Made by a program: the position numbers and the translations under genes
The notes under the pieces: generated by a model
Seen by the model: only the letters and a program-made list of their open reading frames with translations
Told to the model about the DNA's origin: nothing
Database searches by the model: none
From: Flavobacterium sp. SM15
Lineage (GTDB): Bacteria > Bacteroidota > Bacteroidia > Flavobacteriales > Flavobacteriaceae
Reading direction: 5' to 3'
Assembly: GCF_022012335.1 (NCBI RefSeq)
Contig: NZ_JAKLTO010000003.1
Coordinates: 124,001-188,000 of the forward strand
Length of the DNA: 64,000 nucleotides
Shown here: positions 8,622 through 16,966 of the stretch, one piece after another
Layout: every line of letters begins with the position of its first letter
Position numbering within the stretch: position 1 is the stretch's first letter

Positions 8622-9716
8622 ATGAGAAATATAATTGCTTGTTTGGCTCTATTGAACTTACTGTTAAGTTGCAATTCTGATTCAGATTCTGCAAACACAA
8701 CAACACCAGAAGAAACCATGTATTTTCCTCCTACAAGTGAAACTACTTGGGAAACTAAAAGCCTAAACTCTTTAAATTGGAATGAAACAGCAGTAGCACC
8801 TCTCTTAACTTATCTAAATGACAAGCATACCAAAAGCTTCATCCTTTTAGTAAACGGAAGAATTGTTATGGAAAATTATTTCAATGGTCAAACTGCATCA
8901 GATAATTGGTATTGGGCTAGTGCCGGAAAAACGTTAACTTCAACTCTTACCGGAATAGCACAACAAGAAGGACTGCTAAACATCAACAACAAAGTTTCGG
9001 ATTACTTAGGCACAGGATGGACCAGCGTACCACTTGCAAAAGAAAATCTGATTACCTGCAAACATTTATTAACAATGACTTCCGGATTAGATGATGCTTA
9101 TAACGACAGCTCTGACCCAACCACCGATGATTGCGTTTTACCCGATTGCTTAATGTATAAGTCTGATGCTGGAACACGATGGGCATACGATAATGTGTAT
9201 GTAAAATTACAAGATGTGGTGGCAAATGCATCCGGGCAAAACTGGAATACTTATTTCAACACAAGACTTCGGGATAAAATCGGAATGAATGGAAATTGGA
9301 TAACAGTTAACAACAATAGTGTTTATACAAGTACTGCAAGAAGCATGGCTCGATTTGGCTTACTTGCATTAAACAAAGGAAATTGGAACGGGACTCAAAT
9401 TGTAAGTTCCGGCTATTTTGACCAAGCGGCAACGACTTCCCAAAGCATAAATCTTGCCTATGGCTATTTGTGGTGGCTTAATGGAAAAGCGAATTACCAT
9501 TTACCTCAAACACAATTGCAATTTTCGGGCAGTTTGATTCCATCTGCTCCAAGCGATATGTATTGTGCCTTAGGGAAAAACGATCAGAAAATCTATATCA
9601 TTCCAAGTAAAAAAATGGTAATTATAAGAATGGGAGATACTGCCGATGGAGCCAACATGGCATTATCCGATTTTGATGAAGTACTATGGCAAAAAATTAA
9701 GGCGCTATATGAATAG
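8622..9716 (+). CDS. Serine hydrolase, beta-lactamase/class C fold lipoprotein
   Basis: 364 residues from ATG 8622; the frame opens 12 codons earlier, but this start gives a clean lipoprotein signal with LLLSC (Cys17). The penicillin-binding/class C fold is shown by Ser-x-x-Lys (SAGK, Ser100-Lys103), the HLLTMTSGLDD segment and YDN (Tyr189-Asn191), with IIPSKKMVIIRMG as the last strand. Members hydrolyse esters, amides or D-amino peptides; the substrate cannot be told and resistance to antibiotics should not be assumed. It is anchored in the envelope. The stop codon lies inside the terminator hairpin at 9699-9727. Confidence 0.88.
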   Translation: MRNIIACLALLNLLLSCNSDSDSANTTTPEETMYFPPTSETTWETKSLNSLNWNETAVAPLLTYLNDKHTKSFILLVNGRIVMENYFNGQTASDNWYWASAGKTLTSTLTGIAQQEGLLNINNKVSDYLGTGWTSVPLAKENLITCKHLLTMTSGLDDAYNDSSDPTTDDCVLPDCLMYKSDAGTRWAYDNVYVKLQDVVANASGQNWNTYFNTRLRDKIGMNGNWITVNNNSVYTSTARSMARFGLLALNKGNWNGTQIVSSGYFDQAATTSQSINLAYGYLWWLNGKANYHLPQTQLQFSGSLIPSAPSDMYCALGKNDQKIYIIPSKKMVIIRMGDTADGANMALSDFDEVLWQKIKALYE

Positions 9717-9727
9717 CGCCTTTTTTA
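9699..9727. terminator. Terminator overlapping the hydrolase stop codon
   Basis: The stem GGCGCTAT / ATAGCGCC around a 4-nt loop is followed by a T-run. The TAG stop at 9714-9716 is part of the right arm. It also faces the end of the minus-strand gene at 9725. Confidence 0.85.
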
Positions 9728-9907
9728 TTTTTTATTGAAGAATTTAATCAGTCCGTAAATAATTGTAATAAAAGCAAGCAATCGCATACCCATAAAAACA
9801 CTTGGAAGTTTCTTTTCCATAAAGTACGAAAGCGCAATCAAAAGCACTCCCAAAATCAAAAAAACCAAAGGAGATTTCGATTTAAAAAACTGAATAATTT
9901 GCTCCAT
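9725..9907 (-). CDS. Small two-helix membrane protein of unknown function
   Basis: 60 residues with hydrophobic helices near 13-29 (VFLILGVLLIALSYFM) and 40-57 (MRLLAFITIIYGLIKFF) and a basic C terminus (FFNKK). It starts 11 nt after the ftsY stop on the same strand and is probably co-transcribed with it. No family was recognised. The compact fit between ftsY and a terminator supports it being real. Confidence 0.65.
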   Translation of the reverse strand: MEQIIQFFKSKSPLVFLILGVLLIALSYFMEKKLPSVFMGMRLLAFITIIYGLIKFFNKK

Positions 9908-9918
9908 AATCTATCGGA

Positions 9919-10872
9919 TTATTTAAAAAACGAATCCACAAATTCGTATTTATTGAAGACTTGTAAATCTTCGATTCCCTCTCCAACTCCAATATACTTC
10001 ACCGGAATTTGGAATTGATCCGAAATCCCGATTACCACACCCCCTTTAGCCGTTCCATCCAATTTGGTAACTGCCAAACAGGTAACTTCAGTAGCTGCAG
10101 TAAATTGTTTTGCCTGCTCAAAGGCATTCTGCCCTGTAGAACCGTCCAATACCAATAAAACATCGTGAGGCGCATCGTCCAAAACTTTTTGCATTACACG
10201 TTTTACTTTGGTTAGCTCGTTCATTAATCCAACTTTATTATGTAGACGACCTGCTGTATCAATAATAACTACATCCGCATTCTGTGCTACCGCTGATTGC
10301 AAAGTATCAAAGGCTACAGAAGCCGGATCGCTACCCATTTGCTGACGTACAATCGGTACACCTACTCTATCAGCCCAAATTTGCAGTTGATCGATTGCGG
10401 CTGCACGAAAAGTATCTGCTGCTCCCAACACCACATTTTTACCAGATTTTTTAAACTGATAAGCTAATTTTCCGATAGTGGTTGTTTTACCTACACCATT
10501 TACCCCAACAACCATAATCACATACGGTTTTTTGTTTAAAGGGATTTCAAATTCAGTAGCTTCTCCGGAATTGGTTTCCGATAAAAGACCCGCAATTTCT
10601 TCGCGGAGGATTCCGTTCAATTCATCGGTTCCCAAATATTTATCACGGGAAACGCGTTCTTCAATGCGTTCGATGATTTTTAAAGTAGTATTTACACCAA
10701 CATCCGAAGACACTAAAACCTCTTCTAAATTATCCAAAACATCGTCATCAACTTTTGACTTTCCGGCTACCGCTTTGGTCAATTTTGATAAAAAAGAAGT
10801 ACTGGATTTCTCAAGACCTTTATCTAAGGTTTCCTTTTTTTCGGAAGAAAATATTTTTTTAAAGAAATTCAT
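9919..10872 (-). CDS. ftsY: Signal recognition particle receptor FtsY
   Basis: 317 residues. An N domain of four helices (about 20-110) is followed by the SRP-type GTPase: GVNGVGKTTTIGKLAY (G1), DTFRAAAIDQL, DTAGRLHN (G3), TKLDGTAKGG (G4) and GVGEGIEDLQVF. It lacks the long acidic A domain of E. coli FtsY, as is usual in this phylum. It docks the SRP-ribosome complex at the membrane for co-translational insertion. Upstream (10873-11226) no promoter is obvious; a dispersed repeat lies there. Confidence 0.97.
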   Translation of the reverse strand: MNFFKKIFSSEKKETLDKGLEKSSTSFLSKLTKAVAGKSKVDDDVLDNLEEVLVSSDVGVNTTLKIIERIEERVSRDKYLGTDELNGILREEIAGLLSETNSGEATEFEIPLNKKPYVIMVVGVNGVGKTTTIGKLAYQFKKSGKNVVLGAADTFRAAAIDQLQIWADRVGVPIVRQQMGSDPASVAFDTLQSAVAQNADVVIIDTAGRLHNKVGLMNELTKVKRVMQKVLDDAPHDVLLVLDGSTGQNAFEQAKQFTAATEVTCLAVTKLDGTAKGGVVIGISDQFQIPVKYIGVGEGIEDLQVFNKYEFVDSFFK

Positions 10873-10933
10873 TTTTTAAATGATGAATTATAAGTTATGA
10901 GTTATAAGTTTAAAAGAAGCTCAAAGTTTTCAC

Positions 10934-11070
10934 TAGCCCTGATGGGAGCGGTATCCTTTTTTTGGTGGCTGCTGGTCCCTGAGCTTGTCGAAGGGCCGAA
11001 GTCACCGAAAAAAGATAAAGCGTACAGCAGGAACTACATGTAAAAAACACCTAAATGTTTGGCTCCTAAA
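10934..11070 (+). repeat. Dispersed intergenic repeat, copy A
   Basis: The left arm TAGCCCTGATGGGAGCGG and a T-run, then the right arm beginning AAAAAAGATAAAGCG and ending GGCTCCTAAA, match three other copies in the window (26554, 36659, 43432). The inner part carries an inserted hairpin with CTGAGCTTGTCGAAG, and the right arm is interrupted by about 25 extra bases. It fills most of the gene-free stretch 10873-11226; no gene was found there. Confidence 0.75.
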
Positions 11071-11175
11071 TCTATTACAAACCGAAATAAAATTTCAATT
11101 ATGCCTCAAAAATATAAATTTTTCACGAGGTTCCTTTCTTCCCAAGGCTAAATATTACCAAAGGAATATAAAATA

Positions 11176-11208
11176 AAAAAGCTACTTCCTAATGAAAGTA
11201 GCTTTTTT
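11176..11208. terminator. Terminator of the rpmB-rpmG-DUF4295 operon
   Basis: The stem AAAGCTACTT / AAGTAGCTTT has an 8-nt loop and A/T runs on both flanks. It lies 19 bases beyond the DUF4295 stop on the minus strand. Confidence 0.82.
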
Positions 11209-11226
11209 ATATCTTGTATAACGGAA

Positions 11227-11379
11227 TTATTTCTTGCTTAAGAATGCATCCACTTCTTCAGGAGACATAACAGACTCAACGAAAGTATAAGCACCAGTTT
11301 TTGGTGATTTTACCATCTTGATAGCCTTAGTTAATCTTTTTGAAGCTGTCTGTAAAGTTGCTACGGTTTTCTTTGCCAT
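11227..11379 (-). CDS. DUF4295 protein (small basic, ribosomal cluster)
   Basis: 50 residues, MAKKTVATLQTASKRLTKAI... ending FLSKK, translated by hand from the minus strand. The size, the Lys-rich start and the position directly after L33 match the DUF4295 family conserved in Bacteroidota next to rpmG and ftsY. The link to the ribosome is by context only. It ends before the hairpin at 11176-11208. Confidence 0.85.
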   Translation of the reverse strand: MAKKTVATLQTASKRLTKAIKMVKSPKTGAYTFVESVMSPEEVDAFLSKK

Positions 11380-11450
11380 GACTCTTTATGTTTTAATTCA
11401 ATTTAAAAAATCTCCAATGAAATCATTTAAGATTTTTTTTAAATCTCTAA

Positions 11451-11633
11451 TTATTTAATTTCTTTATGAACAGTTACTCTCTTCAAAATTGGATTGAACT
11501 TTTTAATCTCTAATCTGTCTGGAGTATTTTTTTTGTTTTTTGTAGTAATGTAACGAGATGTTCCTGGAACACCAGAAGCTTTGTGCTCAGTACATTCTAA
11601 AATAACCTGGATTCTATTACCTTTCTTTGCCAT
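11451..11633 (-). CDS. rpmG: 50S ribosomal protein L33
   Basis: 60 residues with the L33 pattern: [42 protein letters not shown]. Only one Cys is present, so this is the zinc-free form. It sits between rpmB (27 nt upstream) and the DUF4295 gene, in one operon. Confidence 0.97.
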   Translation of the reverse strand: MAKKGNRIQVILECTEHKASGVPGTSRYITTKNKKNTPDRLEIKKFNPILKRVTVHKEIK

Positions 11634-11660
11634 CTTTGATATATATTATTAGGTGACGAA

Positions 11661-11897
11661 TTATTTTACTAATCCGTTAGCTTTAGCTTGTTTCAAAACT
11701 GCAGCAATACCGTTTTTATTAATAGTTTTCAATGCAGATGTAGAAATTTTTAAAGTTACCCATCTGTCTTCTTCAGGAATGTAGAAACGTTTCTTTACTA
11801 AGTTAACACTAAATTTTCTTTTAGTTTTGTTCATAGCGTGAGAAACATTGTTTCCAACCATTGCTCTCTTACCTGTAAGTTCACAAACTCTTGACAT
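11661..11897 (-). CDS. rpmB: 50S ribosomal protein L28
   Basis: 78 residues: MSRVCELTGKRAMVGNNVSHAMNKTKRKF then WVTLKISTSALKTINKNG, the standard L28 signature. First gene of the rpmB-rpmG-DUF4295 operon, read from the promoter at 11936-11966 with a leader of about 35 nt. Confidence 0.97.
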   Translation of the reverse strand: MSRVCELTGKRAMVGNNVSHAMNKTKRKFSVNLVKKRFYIPEEDRWVTLKISTSALKTINKNGIAAVLKQAKANGLVK

Positions 11898-11935
11898 TAT
11901 ACTTATCTTTATATTCGTTATTCAAAATCAGGGTG

Positions 11936-11966
11936 CAAAGTAACAAAAAAGAAACCTAATACACAA
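11936..11966 (-). promoter_or_regulatory. Promoter of the L28/L33 operon
   Basis: Minus strand TTG (11966-11964), 20-nt spacer and TTACTTTG (11943-11936), one mismatch from TAnnTTTG. Confidence 0.6.
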
Positions 11967-11976
11967 ACTATTCTGA

Positions 11977-13224
11977 TTAGTTTTTTAAAATTTCTTTGTA
12001 AATTTTTTCCAACCCCTTTGTTACCGCCCTGTCGATGACTTTTTCACGAGGCTGACCAAAGTTAAATTCTTCAGTATAAACCCCATTCGGCGTTGCCATT
12101 GCAATGATTACCGTGCCTACTTCCGCCTCTGCTTCGCCTTTATTTGGTCCTGCATTTCCCGTGGTTGCCAACGCATAATCCGACTTCATTAATTGCTGAA
12201 CACCTAAAGCCATAGCCTGAGCCACCTCAACACTTACAACAGAATGTTTGTCGATTAATTCCTGAGAAACCCCTAAAATATTCACTTTGGTCTCTGTGGC
12301 ATAACTCACCACGCTTCCTTTGAAATAACTAGAGGAACCAGAAACCGATGTTAAAGTAGATGCAATTTTCCCTCCTGTACAACTTTCTGCGGTGGACAAA
12401 GTTAAACCTTTTTCTTTTAGCAATTTTCCCAAAACCACTTCAATAGTTTCGCCGTCATCAAAACCAACAATAGCCTCACCAATAATTTCATGCAGTTTTT
12501 CCACTTGCTTATCCAATTCCAAATAAAGAGCACCTTCATCGGTTCCTCGTGCAGAAAGACGCAAACGCACTTGACCCGGACTTGGCAAGTACGCCAATTT
12601 TATAAATTCGGGTAAATTATCTTCCCAACTTTCGATTTGTTCCGCCAAAAGACTTTCCCCAATTCCATAAGTACGGATGGTTTTATGAACAATAAAAGGT
12701 CTGTTGAATTTTGAAACCAACCTCGGAATCACTTCGTTTTCAATCAGATATTTCATCTCAAAAGGAACACCTGGAAGCGAAATAAAAACAGTATGCTCTT
12801 TCTCCATCCACATACCCGGAGCCGTTCCAACCTTATTGAACAACACTTGGCTTTTTGAAGGAACCAAAGCCTGATCTTTATTAATTTGAGTTATCGGACG
12901 TTTGAAAAAACCTTCAATTAACTGAGTTACATGAGCCAGAACTTCTTCATTGTAAATCAGTTCGTCATCTAAGTATTCACATAGCGTTTTCTTAGTAATA
13001 TCATCTTTGGTCGGCCCTAAACCACCCGTCAAAATCACAACATCGGACTGGTTTTGAAGCCCCGCTAACGTAGAAAGAATATGCTGTTTGTCGTCGGTGA
13101 TGGAAAGCATTTCATGAACTCCAACCCCTATTTTATCCAGAGCTTTGGCAATAAACGACGAATTAGTATCTATGATTTGTCCGATGAGAATTTCATCGCC
13201 AATGGTAACTATAGTAGCTTTCAT
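11977..13224 (-). CDS. cinA: CinA family protein (MoaB-like plus nicotinamide amidase-like domains)
   Basis: 415 residues with both CinA domains. The N-terminal MoCF/MoaB-like part (1-170) has [34 protein letters not shown] and [10 protein letters not shown]. The C-terminal PncC-like amidase (about 260-415) has [34 protein letters not shown] and [11 protein letters not shown]. The family deals with NMN deamidation or ADP-ribose pyrophosphate hydrolysis in pyridine-nucleotide recycling; the competence link of the name is not universal. A perfect promoter lies 19 nt upstream. Confidence 0.93.
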   Translation of the reverse strand: MKATIVTIGDEILIGQIIDTNSSFIAKALDKIGVGVHEMLSITDDKQHILSTLAGLQNQSDVVILTGGLGPTKDDITKKTLCEYLDDELIYNEEVLAHVTQLIEGFFKRPITQINKDQALVPSKSQVLFNKVGTAPGMWMEKEHTVFISLPGVPFEMKYLIENEVIPRLVSKFNRPFIVHKTIRTYGIGESLLAEQIESWEDNLPEFIKLAYLPSPGQVRLRLSARGTDEGALYLELDKQVEKLHEIIGEAIVGFDDGETIEVVLGKLLKEKGLTLSTAESCTGGKIASTLTSVSGSSSYFKGSVVSYATETKVNILGVSQELIDKHSVVSVEVAQAMALGVQQLMKSDYALATTGNAGPNKGEAEAEVGTVIIAMATPNGVYTEEFNFGQPREKVIDRAVTKGLEKIYKEILKN

Positions 13225-13242
13225 TTTTCGGGAGTATACTCA

Positions 13243-13272
13243 CAAAGATATCATGCTTTACCTACAAAACAA
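13243..13272 (-). promoter_or_regulatory. cinA promoter
   Basis: Minus strand TTG (13272-13270), 19-nt spacer, TATCTTTG (13250-13243), an exact consensus. Transcription is expected to start near 13238. Confidence 0.72.
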
Positions 13273-13325
13273 AGAAAATAAAATCGAAACTTACGTTAAA
13301 TTTTAAAACTATCTGTTAACACCAA

Positions 13326-13673
13326 TTAAGGAACCAAAAGAAAATTGAACAGTTTTAAAAGCGCATTAAGCGTTACTAAAACAAAAACAAGTTTAAGGTA
13401 AAAATTAAAAATCTTCTTCTCTTTTGAAACATCAAAAAAAGTGATGGCATTGAACGTAATTGGAAATGTATTTTCAAAATCAAAAGAATCCAACAGATCT
13501 TTATGTTTATTAGGAATGCAAAAGGATTTTTTTGTATTCCAGAGTCTCTTATAGGAATCGGAATAAAAATCGATTTGATTTTCGTTTAAATAATTTTCAA
13601 AAAAAACAGCGTTTTCAACCGGAACATCCACTTTATAATGGCTTCCAAGTTTCACTTTGATGGTATTTGGCAT
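13326..13673 (-). CDS. Unknown protein with C-terminal membrane anchor
   Basis: 115 residues, not recognised. The first ~80 residues are soluble and mixed alpha/beta (KVKLGSHYKVDVPVENAVFFENYL); residues about 92-113 (FYLKLVFVLVTLNALLKLFNFLL) form a terminal hydrophobic helix, suggesting a tail anchor. It follows the HPt gene by 9 nt on the same strand, so it is probably co-transcribed with the phosphotransfer protein. Confidence 0.65.
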   Translation of the reverse strand: MPNTIKVKLGSHYKVDVPVENAVFFENYLNENQIDFYSDSYKRLWNTKKSFCIPNKHKDLLDSFDFENTFPITFNAITFFDVSKEKKIFNFYLKLVFVLVTLNALLKLFNFLLVP

Positions 13674-13682
13674 AACTGAAAG

Positions 13683-14027
13683 TTAGAGATTGTAATCCTT
13701 CTTTATTTCTTTCAGGGCGTTGTCGATGTGTTCTTTTAAACTTTTAAAAACTTCTTTAATTTCTTTTCTTTTACCTTCGGATTTAGTCCATTCCATGATC
13801 TGAAGATTTTCTTCATAGGCTAAATCCATTCCCAACAAATCCAAGGTAGGTTTGATTTTATGGGAAGAGGCGTATGTTTTCTGATAATCTTTTTCTTCAA
13901 TTCCTTCCTTTATGGACTTTAATTCCTGCGGAACTTCTTCAACAAAAAGATTAATGATTTGCTGTGCAAAATCGGTATCGTTATCCGAAATTTCATAGAC
14001 TTTTGATAAGTTATAATGTAATGCCAT
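13683..14027 (-). CDS. Histidine phosphotransfer (HPt) domain protein
   Basis: 114 residues, nearly all one HPt four-helix bundle. ASSHKIKPTLDLLG carries the phospho-accepting His56, in the usual H-K-(L/I)-K context followed by a Gly. HPt proteins relay phosphate between a hybrid kinase and a response regulator; no such kinase is in the window. Its ATG overlaps the stop of the upstream FAH-family gene by one base (TAATG), so the two are translated together although unrelated in function. Confidence 0.85.
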   Translation of the reverse strand: MALHYNLSKVYEISDNDTDFAQQIINLFVEEVPQELKSIKEGIEEKDYQKTYASSHKIKPTLDLLGMDLAYEENLQIMEWTKSEGKRKEIKEVFKSLKEHIDNALKEIKKDYNL

Positions 14028-14638
14028 TATTTTACCTGGATTCTAAAAAGTTGTTGACCTTCAATAAAACCTTCCAAAACGTCATTCGGTTGCACTTTAC
14101 CCACTCCGGCGGGTGTTCCCGTAAAAATAACATCTCCTGTTTTTAGTGTGAAATATTGAGAAACATAAGCAATGATTTCATCAATTTTCCACAACATATG
14201 ACTGGTATTTCCACTTTGAACCACTGTCCCGTTGTTGGTTAGTTCAAATTTAATATTTTCCAGCGAACTAAAACTTTTTTTCGATAAAAAGTCACTTATT
14301 ATCGCTGAATGGTCAAATGCTTTTGCTTTTTCCCAAGGAAGCCCCTTACTTTTCAACTCTGATTGCAAGTCCCGAGCAGTAAAATCGATTCCCAACCCAA
14401 TTTCATCATAATATTTGTGTGCAAATTTGGCATCAATGTATTTTCCAACCTTATTGATCTTTACCAAAATCTCCACTTCATGATGCACATCATTAGTAAA
14501 TTCCGGAATCACAAAAGGAGTTTGTTTAGGCAAAATTGCCGTATCCGGTTTCATAAAAATTACCGGTTCCGATGGACGTTCGTTGTTTAATTCCGAGATA
14601 TGGTCTGCATAATTACGACCAATACAAATAATCTTCAT
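14027..14638 (-). CDS. Fumarylacetoacetate hydrolase family protein
   Basis: 203 residues, the size of short FAH-fold enzymes (acylpyruvate hydrolase / oxaloacetate decarboxylase type). Features: KIICIGRNYADHI at the N terminus, PVIFMKPDTA, the metal-binding HHEVEILVKI, IGLGIDFTARDLQ, KAFDHSA and GDVIFTGTPAGVG. It cleaves C-C bonds in 1,3-dicarbonyl compounds with Mg; the exact substrate is open. Leads a minus-strand operon with HPt and the 115-residue protein. Confidence 0.9.
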   Translation of the reverse strand: MKIICIGRNYADHISELNNERPSEPVIFMKPDTAILPKQTPFVIPEFTNDVHHEVEILVKINKVGKYIDAKFAHKYYDEIGLGIDFTARDLQSELKSKGLPWEKAKAFDHSAIISDFLSKKSFSSLENIKFELTNNGTVVQSGNTSHMLWKIDEIIAYVSQYFTLKTGDVIFTGTPAGVGKVQPNDVLEGFIEGQQLFRIQVK

Positions 14639-14707
14639 AGTATTCAGTATCTGTGTTTGGTTCCAATGTCCAGCTTAACCACTACCACTGCAACCAAAAC
14701 TCAATTA

Positions 14708-15481
14708 TTACTGTTTTGTGTTCAATTTTCTTAATTTGATTCCAGTCAGCACTTTTTTAGTATATAAAGGAAAATCAGCATTTTGTATCCAACCAAAATA
14801 ACCTGGTTCTTTTTCTAAAACCTCATCCACCAAAGCGCCTTTGTGCTTTCCGAAGGTGAAAATTTCCTGTCCTTCCGCATTTAAAGCGATAAAACCGGCA
14901 AAATCCACTGATTTTTTACGTGTTGTGAATTCCGATAAAGATTTCATATCGTTTTCCAATTCAGGATAACGCTCCAATTGGGCTTTTAGTATCTCATAGG
15001 TTGCCGTGGTATCTGCTTCAGCGCTATGAGCATTGTCCAGAGTCTGTCCGCAGTAAAATTTATAAGCCGCACTTAAAGTACGCTCTTCCATTTTATGAAA
15101 AATTGTTTGCACATCTACAGAAACGCGGTTTTTCATGTCGAAATCTACTTCAGCACGCAGTAATTCTTCTGCCAACAAAGGAATATCAAATCGATCGGAA
15201 TTAAAGCCTGCCAAATCCGAATCTTTAATCATTGCATGAACCTGCGAAGCCAATTCTTTAAACGTAGGCTCGTTAGCCACTTTTTCGTTTGTAATTCCGT
15301 GAACCGCTGTTGCATGCGCCGGAATAGGGATGGTCGGGTTCACCAGCCAGGTTTTACTTTCTTTATTTCCGTTAGGATATATTTTTACTATTGCGATTTC
15401 CACGATACGGTCTCGAGCTACATCGATTCCAGTGGTTTCAAGATCGAAAAAGCAAATAGGTCTTGTGAGTTTTAATTCCAT
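14708..15481 (-). CDS. DEDDh 3'-5' exonuclease
   Basis: 257 residues. Exo I FFDLETTG (D-x-E), Exo II GFNSDRFDIPLLAEE, and Exo III HSAEADT (H-x4-D) are all present, so the proofreading-type nuclease is intact. After about residue 190 a short domain (FGKHKGALVDEVLEKEPGYFGW) of the kind found behind DnaQ-like exonucleases is fused. No polymerase domain, so it is a stand-alone nuclease. Its promoter (15503-15531) overlaps the terminator of the upstream E2 gene. Confidence 0.92.
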   Translation of the reverse strand: MELKLTRPICFFDLETTGIDVARDRIVEIAIVKIYPNGNKESKTWLVNPTIPIPAHATAVHGITNEKVANEPTFKELASQVHAMIKDSDLAGFNSDRFDIPLLAEELLRAEVDFDMKNRVSVDVQTIFHKMEERTLSAAYKFYCGQTLDNAHSAEADTTATYEILKAQLERYPELENDMKSLSEFTTRKKSVDFAGFIALNAEGQEIFTFGKHKGALVDEVLEKEPGYFGWIQNADFPLYTKKVLTGIKLRKLNTKQ

Positions 15482-15502
15482 TAATATATTATTATCTACT
15501 TA

Positions 15503-15531
15503 CAAATATAGACGAATCCAATTCATTACAA
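15503..15531 (-). promoter_or_regulatory. Exonuclease promoter
   Basis: Minus strand TTG (15531-15529), 18-nt spacer, TATATTTG (15510-15503). The -33 element sits in the T-run of the preceding terminator. Confidence 0.68.
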
Positions 15532-15558
15532 AAGAAAAACCCGCCTATATGACGGGTT
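15530..15558 (-). terminator. Terminator of the E2 gene
   Basis: Minus strand stem AACCCG / CGGGTT with a 9-nt loop, followed by a T-rich tract, 23 bases after the stop at 15581. Confidence 0.75.
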
Positions 15559-15580
15559 CTTACTATTCTATTTCGATTTA

Positions 15581-16882
15581 CTAAAAATCTCTGTTGATGT
15601 CCCAAGCTTCTAAGTAATCCGCAACACGTTTTACAAAGCTTCCTCCTAATGCACCGTCTACAACTCTATGATCGTAAGAGTGCGATAAGAACATTTTCTG
15701 ACGGATTCCGATGAAATCCCCTTCTGGAGTTTCAATAACTGCAGGCACTTTTCTGATAGCTCCCAAAGCCAAGATTCCCACTTGTGGCTGATTGATGATC
15801 GGTGTTCCGAAAACAGAACCGAATGTACCAACATTAGTTACAGTATAAGTACCACCTTGCGTATCGTCTGGTTTTAATTTACCTGCTTTTGCTCTGTTTC
15901 CTAAATCGTTAACCGCTTTTGCCATACCTACCAAGTTCAATTGGTCTGCATTTTTGATTACCGGTACAATTAAGTTTCCGTTTGGTAAAGCTGCTGCCAT
16001 ACCTAAATTAATGTTTTTACGTTTGATGATAAATTCACCGTCAACCGAAATATTCATTCCAGGGAAATCCTTCAATGCTTTTGCAACCGCTTCCATGAAG
16101 ATTGGCGTGAAGGTTAACTTCTCCCCCTCTCTCTTTTCGAAAGCGTTTTTCACTTTGTCTCTCCATTTTACGATGTTGGTTACATCTACTTCGATGAACG
16201 ACTGAACGTGCGCCGAAGTTTGTACCGATTCCACCATGTATTTGGAGATCAGCTTACGCATTCTGTCCATTTCCACGATTTCATCCCCACCGTTTACAGA
16301 GACCGGAGCTGCTTTTGCTACTTCTGCAACTGGAGCTGCCACAGCCGGAGCCGTTGTAACTGTTGCTGAGCTTGTCGAAGCACCTCTGTTTTTGATATAG
16401 TTTAAAATATCTTCTTTGTTAACGCGACCGTCTTTTCCAGAACCTTGGATAGACTCTAATTCAGTCAAAGAAATTCCTTCTTCTTTAGCAATGTTTTTCA
16501 CCAATGGCGAGAAGAATTTATCCGATGCTGAAAAATCTGCAGGAGCCGCGACTTCTTTAGCTGCTTCCACTGTTTTAGCTACTTCTGCTACCGGAGCTGC
16601 CACTGCTTCTGCTTTTGGAGCTTCCGCTGCTACCGCACCACCTTCCGTTTCGATAATTGCGATGGTTTGTCCAACCTGAACCACATCATCCGTATTGAAA
16701 AGAATTTCCACAAGGGTTCCAGCCACTTCAGAAGGTACTTCACTGTCTACTTTATCGGTAGCGATTTCAAGCACTGCTTCGTCCATTTCAATTCTATCTC
16801 CAACCTTTTTTAACCAGTTGGTTACCGTTGCCTCAGCAACACTTTCTCCCATTTTGGGCAATTTCAATTCAAACTTTGCCAT
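15581..16882 (-). CDS. 2-oxoacid dehydrogenase E2 (dihydrolipoyl acyltransferase)
   Basis: 433 residues. A single N-terminal lipoyl domain (about 1-80) carries the lipoylated Lys44 in EIATDKVDSEVPS. An Ala/Pro linker follows, then an E1/E3-binding domain (about 138-181, FFSPLVKNIAKEEGI... GSGKDGRVNKEDI), another linker, and the catalytic domain ending SYDHRVVDG (His405, Asp409). DKVDSEVPS and the overall layout look more like the branched-chain type than succinyl or acetyl E2, but specificity is not settled by sequence alone. The linker contains a CTTGTCGAAG repeat motif at 16366-16381. A -7 box lies at 16920-16927. Confidence 0.93.
   Translation of the reverse strand: MAKFELKLPKMGESVAEATVTNWLKKVGDRIEMDEAVLEIATDKVDSEVPSEVAGTLVEILFNTDDVVQVGQTIAIIETEGGAVAAEAPKAEAVAAPVAEVAKTVEAAKEVAAPADFSASDKFFSPLVKNIAKEEGISLTELESIQGSGKDGRVNKEDILNYIKNRGASTSSATVTTAPAVAAPVAEVAKAAPVSVNGGDEIVEMDRMRKLISKYMVESVQTSAHVQSFIEVDVTNIVKWRDKVKNAFEKREGEKLTFTPIFMEAVAKALKDFPGMNISVDGEFIIKRKNINLGMAAALPNGNLIVPVIKNADQLNLVGMAKAVNDLGNRAKAGKLKPDDTQGGTYTVTNVGTFGSVFGTPIINQPQVGILALGAIRKVPAVIETPEGDFIGIRQKMFLSHSYDHRVVDGALGGSFVKRVADYLEAWDINRDF
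16366..16381. repeat. Short palindromic CTTGTCGAAG motif inside the E2 linker
   Basis: GCTGAGCTTGTCGAAGC shares TGAGCTTGTCGAAG with the centre of dispersed repeat copy A (10979-10992). Here it encodes Ala-Ser-Thr-Ser-Ser-Ala in a flexible linker. Confidence 0.55.
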
Positions 16883-16966
16883 ATCTTTAAACTAAAGTTG
16901 TGTTTTCGTATTTGGTTTGCAAAATTACTAATTATTTCGATTTATAATTTCACAATATGTATTTTT

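Noticed and set aside
8512-8706. 65-codon extension of the lipocalin-like lipoprotein
   Set aside because: It overlaps the divergent hydrolase gene and hides the lipoprotein signal.
8622-9716. Antibiotic-resistance beta-lactamase
   Set aside because: The fold fits many esterases and peptidases; nothing indicates drug hydrolysis.
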